Assembly (NCBI GenBank): GCA_040755715.1
Contig: JBFLXN010000004.1
Location: forward strand, 1-34,152
Source of the DNA: JBFLXN01 sp040755715 [NCBI: Candidatus Edwardsbacteria bacterium]
Lineage (GTDB): Bacteria > Edwardsbacteria > AC1 > JBFLXN01
Length of the DNA: 34,152 nt
Direction: 5' to 3'
Part shown: positions 17,439 to 26,570 of the stretch, in pieces
How the letters are laid out: every line of letters begins with the position of its first letter
How positions within the stretch are numbered: position 1 is the stretch's first letter
Notes under the pieces: generated by a model
The model's database searches: none
Told to the model about the DNA's origin: nothing
The model's input: the letters and a program-made list of their open reading frames with translations, nothing else
Made by a program: the position numbers and the translations under genes

Positions 17439-18665
17439 TCATTTGCATTTCTCCCTTGCCATTTGATAAATCTTCATCAAATCCTGGTAATGTTTCTCAG
17501 GATTAAAGTTTTCTTCTACAAATTTTCTTGCATTTCTTCCCATTTCACTAATTTTATCAGGATTTCTTATCAAATACTCAATCTTATTTTTTAAATCCTC
17601 TACATTTCCAGGTTCAAAAGTCAAACCAGTCTCTCCATTTTGCACTAACTCTGGAATACCACCGATTCTACTTCCAATCACAGGTTTCCCTAAGGCAAAT
17701 GCTTCCAAAACTATTCTTGGATTATTTTCATAACATTCAGACGGAAGAATCACTGCCATTGAGCTTATGATTTCTTTTTTTAATTCTTCTCCTGATTTAT
17801 GAGCTAAGAAGGAAACATTTTTTAACCCTAAACTCTTAGCCCTAAGTTCTAAATCCTTCTTTACCGGACCATCTCCGATAATTTTCAAGCTAATATCAAT
17901 TCCTTTTATTGCCTCTAATAAAATAACCAATCCTTTCTCCCGAGAAAACCGTCCAAAATAACAGAGTGTTCTACCATCAAGATTGTAGTTTGGAATATAA
18001 TCTTTTATATTTATAAGATTTGGAAGATAGACTATTTCTTTTTTAAATCCCATTTCTTTTAGTTTGTTTTTCAAAAACACACTTGGAGAGATAAAAATAT
18101 CAATTAAATCATAGAGATGCAAAATCTGGTGATGAAGATACATCTCCATGACATTCAGAAGGCTTTTGGCATAGGAATTTTTTGTGCATTTCTTAAAAAA
18201 GCACCAGTAGTATTTTCCAGCCTTACATTTTTCGCAAGGTTTTCCATCTGAAAACATAGAATATGAAGGGCAAACCAATTTATAATCGCGCATCGTCATA
18301 ATAGTCGGTATTTTATATTTGGTAAATACATCTAAAATTGAAGGTGAGAGCTGGTGAGCAAAGTTGTTAAGATGAGCAATATCCGGTTTTATTTTTCTAA
18401 TTAAATCCTCAACTTTTCTTTTAGCCTCAAATGAATAAAGAATATTCAAAGTTGCACTAATCTTTTCCTTAAAACTCTGCAATTGATTGTATTCAATATT
18501 TGAGACAAAATAATCCTGGTATTGATAGAAAGGATTCAGCGAATCTTTCATCCCCCAGAAAATAACATTATGCCCTTTTGATTTCAACAATTCGCCTGTA
18601 TTTAGGCTACTTATCGCATCTCCACCTTTTGGATACAAAAATTTATTGATTATAAGAATTTTCAT
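17439..18665 (-). CDS. GT4-family glycosyltransferase with Cys-rich insert
   Basis: A 408-residue GT-B enzyme. The N-terminus reads INKFLYPKGGDAI, and a Cys-rich segment around 140-165 (CEKCKAGKYYWCFFKKC, preceded by RDYKLVCPSY) is a feature of one GT4 subgroup and may bind a metal. The C-terminal domain has GRFSREKGL and the paired Glu motif ENNPRIVLE. The end (FNPEKHYQDLMKIYQ) is duplicated in the remnant just downstream. It is separated from the next glycosyltransferase gene by a short spacer without an obvious ribosome binding site. Donor and acceptor are unknown. Confidence 0.88.
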   Translation of the reverse strand: MKILIINKFLYPKGGDAISSLNTGELLKSKGHNVIFWGMKDSLNPFYQYQDYFVSNIEYNQLQSFKEKISATLNILYSFEAKRKVEDLIRKIKPDIAHLNNFAHQLSPSILDVFTKYKIPTIMTMRDYKLVCPSYSMFSDGKPCEKCKAGKYYWCFFKKCTKNSYAKSLLNVMEMYLHHQILHLYDLIDIFISPSVFLKNKLKEMGFKKEIVYLPNLINIKDYIPNYNLDGRTLCYFGRFSREKGLVILLEAIKGIDISLKIIGDGPVKKDLELRAKSLGLKNVSFLAHKSGEELKKEIISSMAVILPSECYENNPRIVLEAFALGKPVIGSRIGGIPELVQNGETGLTFEPGNVEDLKNKIEYLIRNPDKISEMGRNARKFVEENFNPEKHYQDLMKIYQMAREKCK

Positions 18666-18720
18666 GATATTCGTTTTGTGGACATGGTGGTCTTTTTACC
18701 GGAGTTGAGGACAAAAGTTC

Positions 18721-19842
18721 CTACCCGACCCCCCAAAAAACCTCTTCATATTGCTTTACTATCTTCTTAATCCTAAAATCCTCTACCCTGATTTTACCTG
18801 CTTCGCTCATTTGTTTCCTGAGTGATTCATCCTTTAGCAAACGCAGTATTGCTTTAGCCATGGCATCCTCATCTCCCACAGGAACCAGCAAGCCTTCTAC
18901 CCCGGAGGTTATTATTTCATTAGGACTTGAAGCACATCTGGTAGATATCACAGGGAGACCGCAAGCCATCGCCTCAAGCAGGACATTGGCGAATCCCTCC
19001 CATGAGGAAGACAATACAAAAATGGTGGATTTTGCCATAAATTTAAAGGGGTTTTTCTGAAAACCAAGGAATGAAACATTTTTGTGGATACCAACTTCCT
19101 TTGTATAGGATTCAAGTCTGATATGTTCTTCTCCAGTCCCAAGGATTACAAGACGGGCTTCTGTATCGTTCAAAACCAGTTTCATTGCCTTGAGAAGCAT
19201 CGGATAATTTTTCGCCACTGTTAGGTTTCCACAGGCAACAATGATAGGAATATTCTCCTTAAACCATGGATGCTCTATGCTTTCTTTGGAAAGTAGTTGT
19301 GTTCTTTTTATGTCAATGGGATTATATATTACTTTACACCTCTCATCTACAACCCTAAAATTAACCAAAAGGTCCTCTTTGACCCCCTTTGATACAGCAA
19401 TAATACCTTCAGCCTTTGGGTAGAGGAGCTTTGTCAAGGTTTTTTTGAAGGCACCAAATCTTACACGTTTCAAATATAAAGATGGAGTAGTTCGCTCCGA
19501 TAAGAATAGTGGAATTTTATCCCCTGACAGCCAGCGGGTTAAAACTACTAAATAATTTGCGTACTCCAGAAAGGAACAAACTAAAGAAGGAGCCTCTTTT
19601 CTAATCAATTTTGAAAGAGATACTGTAAGGCGGAAAAAATCCAGCCGTCCTTTTTTATTCAGGCAGACAACTTTAATATCTTTGGGAACTTCTTCCCCAT
19701 AATTATTTTTTGAATCAAGGACTACCAGCCATGGTTCAAATTTGGTGCGGTCTATGTATTGCAAAAGATAAATCATTACCCGCTCAGCCCCTCCTCCTGC
19801 TAAAGACGGTATTACAAAGAATATCTTTTTCTTATCCTTCAT
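18721..19842 (-). CDS. GT4-family glycosyltransferase
   Basis: A 373-residue GT-B enzyme of the common lipid-linked sugar type. It begins FVIPSLAGGGAERVMIYLL, the classic GT4 glycine loop, and has IYNPID before the donor domain, NLTVAKNYPMLLKAM, and the paired Glu motif EGFANVLLE near 285. A GGAG site lies 4 bases before ATG 19842, and the preceding gene ends just one base upstream, so translation is likely coupled to the 4-epimerase. This pairing suggests it may use the sugar that the epimerase makes; that is inference. Confidence 0.9.
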   Translation of the reverse strand: MKDKKKIFFVIPSLAGGGAERVMIYLLQYIDRTKFEPWLVVLDSKNNYGEEVPKDIKVVCLNKKGRLDFFRLTVSLSKLIRKEAPSLVCSFLEYANYLVVLTRWLSGDKIPLFLSERTTPSLYLKRVRFGAFKKTLTKLLYPKAEGIIAVSKGVKEDLLVNFRVVDERCKVIYNPIDIKRTQLLSKESIEHPWFKENIPIIVACGNLTVAKNYPMLLKAMKLVLNDTEARLVILGTGEEHIRLESYTKEVGIHKNVSFLGFQKNPFKFMAKSTIFVLSSSWEGFANVLLEAMACGLPVISTRCASSPNEIITSGVEGLLVPVGDEDAMAKAILRLLKDESLRKQMSEAGKIRVEDFRIKKIVKQYEEVFWGVG

Positions 19843-19843
19843 T

Positions 19844-20788
19844 TCACTCCTTTCTTAAATACTTTTTCATTGATTGGACTGTCATTCGGAGCCCCTGTTC
19901 AAGACCTATTTGTGGGTCATATTTGAGGTATCTTCTGGCTAAGGTAATATCCCCCAAAGAGTGTTTTATATCTCCTTTTCGAGGAAACATATAGACAGGC
20001 TGAATATCCTTTTTTAGAATATGGTTAAGGGTACTTATTAACTCATTTATTGATGTTCTTTGCCCCAAAGAGATGTTATAACTCCTGCCCAACGCCGTCT
20101 TCTCTGCTTCTATCGCCAAAAGATTTGTTTGAATGACATTTTCTACATAAGTAAAATCTCGCGATTGAGTTCCGTCTCCAAAAACTATCGGAGGCTTATC
20201 TTCTAAAAGTGCCTTGATAAACTTGGGGATTACTGCGGCATAAGGCGAGACAGGATCTTGATTTGGCCCAAAAACATTGAAGTAGCGTAAGCAAATGGTT
20301 TTAAGACCATAGAGAGAATAGAACAAACGACAATATTCCTCTCCCACATATTTTGTCAAGGCATAAGGAGACAAAGGTTTTGCTTTCATTTCTTCACTCT
20401 GGGGAAGTGTGGGAGTGTTTCCATAAATTGAGGAAGAAGAAGCGTAGATAAACCACTTTATTTTTTTTTCTTTTGCCTGCCAGAGGAGATTGAGGGTTCC
20501 TGTAATATTTGCATGATTAGTAGAAATGGGATTCTTAATGGAACGGGGAACGGAAGGTAGAGCCGCCTGATGGTAGATAATTTCTACATCCTTTACTGCC
20601 CTCTTGACAACTTCTAAATTGGAGATATCGCCTTGGATCAATTCAATCTTATCAATAAAATGAGCGATATTTCTTCTTTTGCCAGTGGAAAAATTGTCTA
20701 TCACCCGAACAGAGGCTTTCCGCTTTAGGAGCGCCTCTACCAGATGACTTCCAATAAAACCTGCTCCTCCAGTAACTAAGACTTTCAT
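19844..20788 (-). CDS. NAD-dependent 4-epimerase, WbpP-like (UDP-GlcNAc/GalNAc type)
   Basis: A 314-residue extended SDR enzyme. GGAGFIG is at 7-13, SSSS at 117-120 and YALTK with Tyr142 and Lys146 form the active site. DPVSPYAAVIPKF and SRDFTYVENVIQTNLLA resemble WbpP, the UDP-N-acetylglucosamine 4-epimerase of Pseudomonas aeruginosa, more than ordinary GalE. It is followed after one base by a glycosyltransferase and preceded by the ligase/polymerase. Together with the dehydrogenase and AsnB-type genes it suggests a GlcNAc-to-GalNAc uronate route. The resemblance to WbpP is from memory of its motifs, not from a search. Confidence 0.83.
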   Translation of the reverse strand: MKVLVTGGAGFIGSHLVEALLKRKASVRVIDNFSTGKRRNIAHFIDKIELIQGDISNLEVVKRAVKDVEIIYHQAALPSVPRSIKNPISTNHANITGTLNLLWQAKEKKIKWFIYASSSSIYGNTPTLPQSEEMKAKPLSPYALTKYVGEEYCRLFYSLYGLKTICLRYFNVFGPNQDPVSPYAAVIPKFIKALLEDKPPIVFGDGTQSRDFTYVENVIQTNLLAIEAEKTALGRSYNISLGQRTSINELISTLNHILKKDIQPVYMFPRKGDIKHSLGDITLARRYLKYDPQIGLEQGLRMTVQSMKKYLRKE

Positions 20789-20806
20789 CTTCTTTCCTTT
20801 TGTTCT

Positions 20807-22297
20807 TCACATTTCCAGTTGCAAGTGGTGGTATTTCCTATATAAGCTGGTAGCAATTCCAAGAGAGGCAAAAATAAAATAATAGAGAGGCGGATTTTCA
20901 AAGACTATCATTGCGGTAGATTCAGATAAAGCTTCTATCAAAATCAACATGGCGGCGAGAATGAAAACCCTTGGATACAGTGAATAGATCTCACTGATTC
21001 CTGACCTACAAAGGGAAAATAGCCTAAAAATGATAAGGACATAACAAGCGAGTCCCAAAAAGCCCGTTTCACCCATAATATGTGGCCAGAAGGTATCTGC
21101 GATGAATGTCCACTGACCCTGCTTCCATACATCTCCTAATCCGTAAATCATATTTAGTCCATACTCTCTATATACCGGACTGTAATAGAGAACTGAGATC
21201 CACCCGCCGTAACGCCCCAATCCTACCCCAAAGGGAAAATGAACCAGAGCTATCTTTAGACCAACGACATACAATACCAATCTTGCCGAGGTAGTAGGGA
21301 AAGGAGTAAAAATAGACTCCTGCAATAATGTATTGATAGCAATAATAATGTTTGCCCCTAAAAATAAACCAAGCAAACCCATCACTCCTGCTAAAGAAAA
21401 GACTGTCTTTTTCTTTATCTCCTGTGGCAAGAATAAAAAACTAAGAATGACAGCGAGAAGCATTCCTACAATGCTCTTTCTCGACATAGAAAAAATAGTG
21501 GCCAGGAGAAAAGCTCCGGCAATCCAGAGATATTTCTTGTTTTTAGAGAAATAATAGAATGCTACTGCGAATAGACCTATGAAAGAAGTAAACCAACCAA
21601 AAAGAGCATAGTTAGAAAGAAGAGACTGGACCACAGGCAGACCAGCCCTATATCTAAGCCAGATGTCCCTTCTTATAGAAGCATAAAATTGTGAGGGGAA
21701 TAACAATTCTATAATAGCAAATACATAAAGAACGATAGCCAAAACAAAAATAACTCTGAGATATCTTTGTAAATGTCTCTCGGTGTGATCTAACTGGGAA
21801 AAAAGATAGAAGACAACAAAACCTTTCAACATAAGAACGGTTCCAAAAGTCATAATTTTCATAGGAACGTGGTGCAGGAGACTCGAAACCAAGCCTGCCC
21901 CTATCAATCCCAAAATCGGCAAGTCTATGGGTGTTCTATAGATTTGCTCCCTTTTTATTATTCGTGTCCCTATTGACAGTGTCGCTGACCAAGCAATCAA
22001 AAGCTCGTCTACACTTGAAATGAGACTGTATAGCGACCCTAAGGGAATAACTCGCATTATTGACATATTAAGCAATGTGGGCGCAAATAGCATAAAAATT
22101 CCCAGAGATAAGAGAGCAAAGTGTGGAGATGACAAAAAAAATACAGAATATAAGATGAGTAAATAAGCACATAATGGATAAATTGACGCACTACTTCCAA
22201 AGAGAGAAAAGACAATACCCATCATAAGCAATAGATGGAAATAGAAAATATATGGAATTTTTCTTAGACTTACTTGTCTCATTTCAAAGTGATTCAT
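20807..22297 (-). CDS. O-antigen ligase/polymerase-like membrane protein (Wzy/WaaL family)
   Basis: A polytopic membrane protein of 496 residues with roughly 11-12 hydrophobic segments and a large soluble loop at about 360-410 (SVLYYSPVYREYGL...WPHIMGETGFLG). This layout fits the O-antigen ligase/polymerase superfamily, which joins undecaprenyl-linked repeat units or moves the chain to an acceptor at the periplasmic face. Sequence alone does not separate polymerase from ligase. I use ATG 22297; an in-frame GTG two codons upstream and an ATG at 22282 are alternatives, with only a weak AAGGTG site nearby. Confidence 0.8.
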   Translation of the reverse strand: MNHFEMRQVSLRKIPYIFYFHLLLMMGIVFSLFGSSASIYPLCAYLLILYSVFFLSSPHFALLSLGIFMLFAPTLLNMSIMRVIPLGSLYSLISSVDELLIAWSATLSIGTRIIKREQIYRTPIDLPILGLIGAGLVSSLLHHVPMKIMTFGTVLMLKGFVVFYLFSQLDHTERHLQRYLRVIFVLAIVLYVFAIIELLFPSQFYASIRRDIWLRYRAGLPVVQSLLSNYALFGWFTSFIGLFAVAFYYFSKNKKYLWIAGAFLLATIFSMSRKSIVGMLLAVILSFLFLPQEIKKKTVFSLAGVMGLLGLFLGANIIIAINTLLQESIFTPFPTTSARLVLYVVGLKIALVHFPFGVGLGRYGGWISVLYYSPVYREYGLNMIYGLGDVWKQGQWTFIADTFWPHIMGETGFLGLACYVLIIFRLFSLCRSGISEIYSLYPRVFILAAMLILIEALSESTAMIVFENPPLYYFIFASLGIATSLYRKYHHLQLEM

Positions 22298-22364
22298 TGA
22301 CACCTTTTTTATTTAAAAGAAGATGACGGAAGACTTTTATCCCCATAATAAAAATCTTGTTACT

Positions 22365-22402
22365 CGTCCGACGCCATAGTTTAGCTTTGGACGACGGCGT
22401 CC
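22365..22402. other. Possible pseudoknot-type inverted repeats
   Basis: CGTCC (22365-22369) can pair with GGACG (22389-22393), and GACGCC (22370-22375) with GGCGTC (22396-22401). Because the partners cross, the arrangement is that of an H-type pseudoknot rather than a plain hairpin. It lies in the 161-base gap between the AsnB-type gene and the ligase/polymerase gene. Function is unknown and chance is possible. Confidence 0.35.
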
Positions 22403-22458
22403 TGTCAAAAAGACTTCAAATCAGCAGCCTGATTCATAAATAAATATTACCTCTCAAA

Positions 22459-24324
22459 CTATCCCCATCTTCTCAGCCAATTATCAAGAAACAGAAATAA
22501 GTGTAAGTCGTATGCAAGACAGTTATTCCCTTTTATGAAAGATATTTTTAAATTCTTGGCATAATTGTTATTTATCGGGTGTTCGGAAATATAATCATTG
22601 TTTAGAAACCCATGGAGTTTGCCTTTAAACCACTTTGCGAGTGGAATCTCAAACCCCTGTTTATTTCGATAGAGGTTCTCCTGGGGAACTATTCCTTCCA
22701 GAGCTTTCTTAAAAATCTTCTTGCCACTTGAGCGATTGATCAAGAATTTATTTGGTATATGACTTATAAAATCAATGAATTTATAATCAAGTAGTGGCGC
22801 CCTCACTTCCAGAGATATTGCCATGCTTGCCCTATCAACCTTTGTAAGAATATCATCGCAGAGGTACCATTTAAAATCCAGATATCGAGCTTTTGTGACT
22901 ATATCTAGATTCTTGACTTTGTCATTATTAAAGAATTTGGTAAGCGAATTGAAGGGATTATAATCCTTCAAAGTTTCCTCAAATTCCTTATTTGATATCA
23001 TGCCTTTTAAATTTTCAAATCGATGGCCACCACTTGTTACAATAATACTGTTATTTTCATCCTGTTTCAGATAGTTAAGACCTCTTTTTATACGGCTATG
23101 TTTGTCTAACAGGCCGCCCACTGTTTTTTCGATCAATTCCACCAAGCATACAGACATTAGTTTGCGAATTCGTTCCCGTTTTGGAAGCTTCCAGTATTTA
23201 ATGTACCCTCCAAAAAGTTCATCGCCGCCATCACCAGAGATGGCGACAGTTACTTCTTTCCGTGCGAGTCGTGAAACACAAAAAGTAGGAAGATACGAAT
23301 GGTCGCCAAAAGGTTCATCATAGAACCAGGACATTTTGTCAAAAAGCTCAATAAAATCATTTTCTTTAACATAAATACTCTTATGCTCTGTTCCAATCTT
23401 TGTTGATATATTTATGGCATATGGTAATTCATTGAAACTTCCGCCATTTTCAAAGCCCACGGAGAATGTCTTTAAATCATGCTTATAACCTTTCATCACA
23501 GAAACTACCGCGCTGGAATCTACACCACCACTTAAAAAAGCACCAAGTGGGACATCACTGGTGAGCATTAAGTTTACAGACTCCTTGAGATGTTCTCTGA
23601 TTCCCTCGATCCAGAAGGACTCGGATTTTGAATAATCGGGGGTCAGGTCTATATCCCAGTAACATTTTATATTTAATTTTCCATCATCGGGAGAATACTG
23701 CAAATAATGCCCTGCAGGCAACTTGTAGCAGTCTTTCCAGATCGACTTGGGGGCAGTAATGTAGCCAAAAGTCAGATAATCTATTAAGGACCTGTAATCA
23801 ATTCTCTTTTCAAATCCCTCGTATAGGGTTATAGCTTTCAGTTCAGATGCAAAAACGAATTCACCATTCCTAAGGTAATAATAAAAAGGTTTCTCTCCTG
23901 CCCTGTCTCGGGCAGCAAATAGTTTCTTTTCTTTATCATCCCACATGGCGAAGGCAAACATTCCTCTTAGTTTATAAAGACAATTTTTCCCCCACTCGAC
24001 ATAACTATATAAGAGCACCTCTGCATCGGTTCTGCTCTTGAAACTGTATTTCTGTTTTAATTCTTCCCGGATTTCCTGAAAGTTATAAATTTCGCCATTA
24101 AATGTTATGACAAATCTTCCGTCAGAAGATTGCATCGGTTGCCTGCCAGCCTCTGATAAGTCTATAATTGATAACCTCCTATGCCCAAATCCTACGAAGC
24201 CACTCTTATTTATCCATATTCCACAGTCATCAGGTCCTCTGTGGATAAGCGTATCTCTCATAGAAATAAGCATCTCAGGTTTAATAGGTATTTTATTACT
24301 AATTATGCCTACAATGCCACACAT
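22459..24324 (-). CDS. asnB: AsnB-type glutamine amidotransferase (asparagine synthase family)
   Basis: A 621-residue protein with an N-terminal class II glutaminase domain and a C-terminal ATP-pyrophosphatase domain. The start is ATG 24324, because the catalytic Cys must be residue 2 (MCGIVG); a TTG one codon upstream is not used. The glutaminase domain has RRLSIID at 49-55, FNGEIYN at 75-81 and Asp100. The SGGVDSS P-loop at 265-271 binds ATP. True asparagine synthetases and polysaccharide-linked paralogues share these motifs. Its position among glycan genes, beside a UDP-sugar dehydrogenase, fits WbpS-like amidation of a uronic acid. Asparagine synthesis remains possible. Confidence 0.87.
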   Translation of the reverse strand: MCGIVGIISNKIPIKPEMLISMRDTLIHRGPDDCGIWINKSGFVGFGHRRLSIIDLSEAGRQPMQSSDGRFVITFNGEIYNFQEIREELKQKYSFKSRTDAEVLLYSYVEWGKNCLYKLRGMFAFAMWDDKEKKLFAARDRAGEKPFYYYLRNGEFVFASELKAITLYEGFEKRIDYRSLIDYLTFGYITAPKSIWKDCYKLPAGHYLQYSPDDGKLNIKCYWDIDLTPDYSKSESFWIEGIREHLKESVNLMLTSDVPLGAFLSGGVDSSAVVSVMKGYKHDLKTFSVGFENGGSFNELPYAINISTKIGTEHKSIYVKENDFIELFDKMSWFYDEPFGDHSYLPTFCVSRLARKEVTVAISGDGGDELFGGYIKYWKLPKRERIRKLMSVCLVELIEKTVGGLLDKHSRIKRGLNYLKQDENNSIIVTSGGHRFENLKGMISNKEFEETLKDYNPFNSLTKFFNNDKVKNLDIVTKARYLDFKWYLCDDILTKVDRASMAISLEVRAPLLDYKFIDFISHIPNKFLINRSSGKKIFKKALEGIVPQENLYRNKQGFEIPLAKWFKGKLHGFLNNDYISEHPINNNYAKNLKISFIKGNNCLAYDLHLFLFLDNWLRRWG

Positions 24325-24352
24325 CAATTTAAACCGCCTTAATTACTAATTA

Positions 24353-25147
24353 TTATTTAACTGCTACTATATACATTGAGGATGACCATCTTCTTGATTT
24401 TGTGTAACCACCAAAGATTTGTTCTATGAAACGAAGAGGAAAGTTAAACTCAGTTATCAGGCGGCTAATCCATTTTTGGATTTGGAGGTTAAATATACGA
24501 AGGTTGATGATGCTAAAATCTAAGAATTGTGCATATGATGAATCTATAACTTTTAGGCCACTTTTTCTGTGAAACTCAACAAGTTCTTTAAGATTAAAAC
24601 GTTTGTGTATACTATATACCTCTTTATCTATCATTTTTTGGAATTTCATAGTTATTCCAGAGGTGTTTGGTACCCATGTGAGTAGCACTCCGCCTTTTTT
24701 CAAGAGTTTCGCAAAAAGACGGATTACTTCTTCAGGTTTATCAAAATGTTCCACCACTCCAGTTGAAAATACGCTATCAAAATGGCTATAAAAATCTTCA
24801 TCTATCTCAAAAAAATCCAGGCAGTAGAGTGTCCCACTGCAACCGGCCGAGATTAAATTCTCCCTCGCCCCTTCAATTCCCTCTTCCGAATAATCTATCC
24901 CGTAGACTTCGTATTTTAGTTCTTTACAAAGATATGGCAGCCATATTGAATTCCCGCAGCCTATTTCTAACACCTTTTTGCCCTCTCCCGGATAGAGATA
25001 TTTTCTAAAAAGTCTCGCTACTTCAAAATGGGCTCGGTATCTTCTAATATTAGGATAGAAATGTGCCTTTCTTCTGAATAGATGGAGTGTTGTCCAATAA
25101 TTTTTCTCAGATAGGAATAATGCCTTCGTCCTATTTAATGTCTCCAT
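24353..25147 (-). CDS. Class I SAM-dependent methyltransferase
   Basis: A 264-residue Rossmann-fold methyltransferase. Motif I is VLEIGCGN (59-66), followed by YGIDYSEEGIEGAR, the acidic motif II region, FSTGVVEHFDKPEEV, and LLKKGGVLLTWVPNT. These mark the Methyltransf_11/UbiE-like group. It is distinct from the broken methyltransferase at 15612-16190. Its start overlaps the end of the flippase gene by 17 bases, and it is followed shortly by the AsnB-type gene, so it is likely to methylate a sugar or a lipid-linked glycan. The substrate is unknown. Confidence 0.87.
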   Translation of the reverse strand: METLNRTKALFLSEKNYWTTLHLFRRKAHFYPNIRRYRAHFEVARLFRKYLYPGEGKKVLEIGCGNSIWLPYLCKELKYEVYGIDYSEEGIEGARENLISAGCSGTLYCLDFFEIDEDFYSHFDSVFSTGVVEHFDKPEEVIRLFAKLLKKGGVLLTWVPNTSGITMKFQKMIDKEVYSIHKRFNLKELVEFHRKSGLKVIDSSYAQFLDFSIINLRIFNLQIQKWISRLITEFNFPLRFIEQIFGGYTKSRRWSSSMYIVAVK

Positions 25148-26498
25148 TTCTCTTCATTCTACTCTTATTTAAAAAGGTTAAAAGAAAGCCAATCATAACA
25201 ATGGAATAAGTAATTGAGGTAGAAAGAGCTATCCCTCTAACTCCAAATATTTGCATAAGGAAATAATTCAGAAGCACATTACATATGCAATTGAGAATGG
25301 CCAAGTACAAAATGGTTTTGGTATTTTTTAGCACTACGTGGGCTTTCACATAGACAAGTCCTATGAGATAAGGTGTGAAGCCCAATAAATTACATATCAG
25401 GACCCCTCCTACCTTATTGAGTGTCTCCCCGTTAAGTGACCCCCATCCCAAGATGAGATGAACTAATGGACGATGGATAAGAATAAATCCCCCAGCAATA
25501 GCCAAGGTAGTGGGAATAAGCATCTTCACTGCTCTCTTGACATTTCTCTTGAGACTTTCTAACCCAACCTGGTAATATTCTTCGCTCCAATAGGAAAGAA
25601 GTGTAATGAATAATCCGGCACTCATGAAAGTAACTGGAATCATATAAAGCCTATCAGCATATTCTAGGATAGAAATGTTTCCCTCCCCAAGCCAGGAGGC
25701 CATAGTTTTATCAATGATAGGATTCAAACCTACGGCAACCATTCCTAAGGTCTGATAGAATGCAGTCAGAAAAAACTCTTTAGTTTTTGAATCAAGAATA
25801 AATGATAGACACAGGGAAATATCTTCTAATTTGTTGAGCTTTATCCACAAGAAAAATAATCTGGCTACCTCTCCAGTCAGATACCCCGCCGCAATCGCAT
25901 GAATACCTATTTTGTCTTTGAGAAGAAAAATAATAACTAAATTTAAAGGTGCGCGAAAGAAAGACGAAAGAAGAGAAATGGCAAATTTTTTGTAAGCATT
26001 AAAGGTACCGGAGAGAATACTAGTCCAGATCAGTAGTAAACCTAAAGGAGAGATTTCTATTAAAAGAAACCGTACCAGATTCAGAGAACTTGAATCAAAA
26101 TGGCTAATAGTGGAGAGGATTGGATTTATCATCAAAAGAAACATTCCTGTTACTACCACAAATCCCCCACCACTCACTGCTACTATCTTCCCCACGAAAC
26201 TGCCAATGTTCTCTTCCTTTGCTTTAGCCTCAACCACATAGGGGACAATAATACTTTCCACAACCTGAGCCAAAATACCAGAAATAAAAAGAACTAATCC
26301 ATAGGAAAAAAAAAACGCATCAGTTTGAGAAGATACTCCAAACCAAGCTGCCACGAAGAAAGGAACAAGCAACCCTACTGCTTTGGCCATAAGTAACAGA
26401 ATGGTGGTAGTAAGTGTATCCCGGACTATAGATTTTGCTTTGAGTTTATCTCTAAAGACATTGACCCATGTCAATATTTTCACATTCTCAAACCTCAT
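25131..26498 (-). CDS. MurJ/MviN-like lipid-linked oligosaccharide flippase
   Basis: A 455-residue polytopic protein with about 12 hydrophobic segments. Short loops (AAWFGVSSQTDAFFFSY and VVESIIVPYVVEAKAKEE) resemble the MurJ/MviN branch of the MOP exporter superfamily, which moves lipid-linked sugars across the inner membrane. In this locus it most probably serves as the Wzx-type flippase of the polysaccharide repeat unit, although a lipid II flippase cannot be excluded. The stop lies inside the next gene, an overlap of 17 bases. The start has no strong ribosome binding site. Confidence 0.82.
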   Translation of the reverse strand: MRFENVKILTWVNVFRDKLKAKSIVRDTLTTTILLLMAKAVGLLVPFFVAAWFGVSSQTDAFFFSYGLVLFISGILAQVVESIIVPYVVEAKAKEENIGSFVGKIVAVSGGGFVVVTGMFLLMINPILSTISHFDSSSLNLVRFLLIEISPLGLLLIWTSILSGTFNAYKKFAISLLSSFFRAPLNLVIIFLLKDKIGIHAIAAGYLTGEVARLFFLWIKLNKLEDISLCLSFILDSKTKEFFLTAFYQTLGMVAVGLNPIIDKTMASWLGEGNISILEYADRLYMIPVTFMSAGLFITLLSYWSEEYYQVGLESLKRNVKRAVKMLIPTTLAIAGGFILIHRPLVHLILGWGSLNGETLNKVGGVLICNLLGFTPYLIGLVYVKAHVVLKNTKTILYLAILNCICNVLLNYFLMQIFGVRGIALSTSITYSIVMIGFLLTFLNKSRMKRNGDIK

Positions 26499-26570
26499 TT
26501 CATAACATAAATTTCTTTATTGCCACCAAGTGTTCACTTTAGTTAATTTTCAACTTCTATAAGTGCCCTT

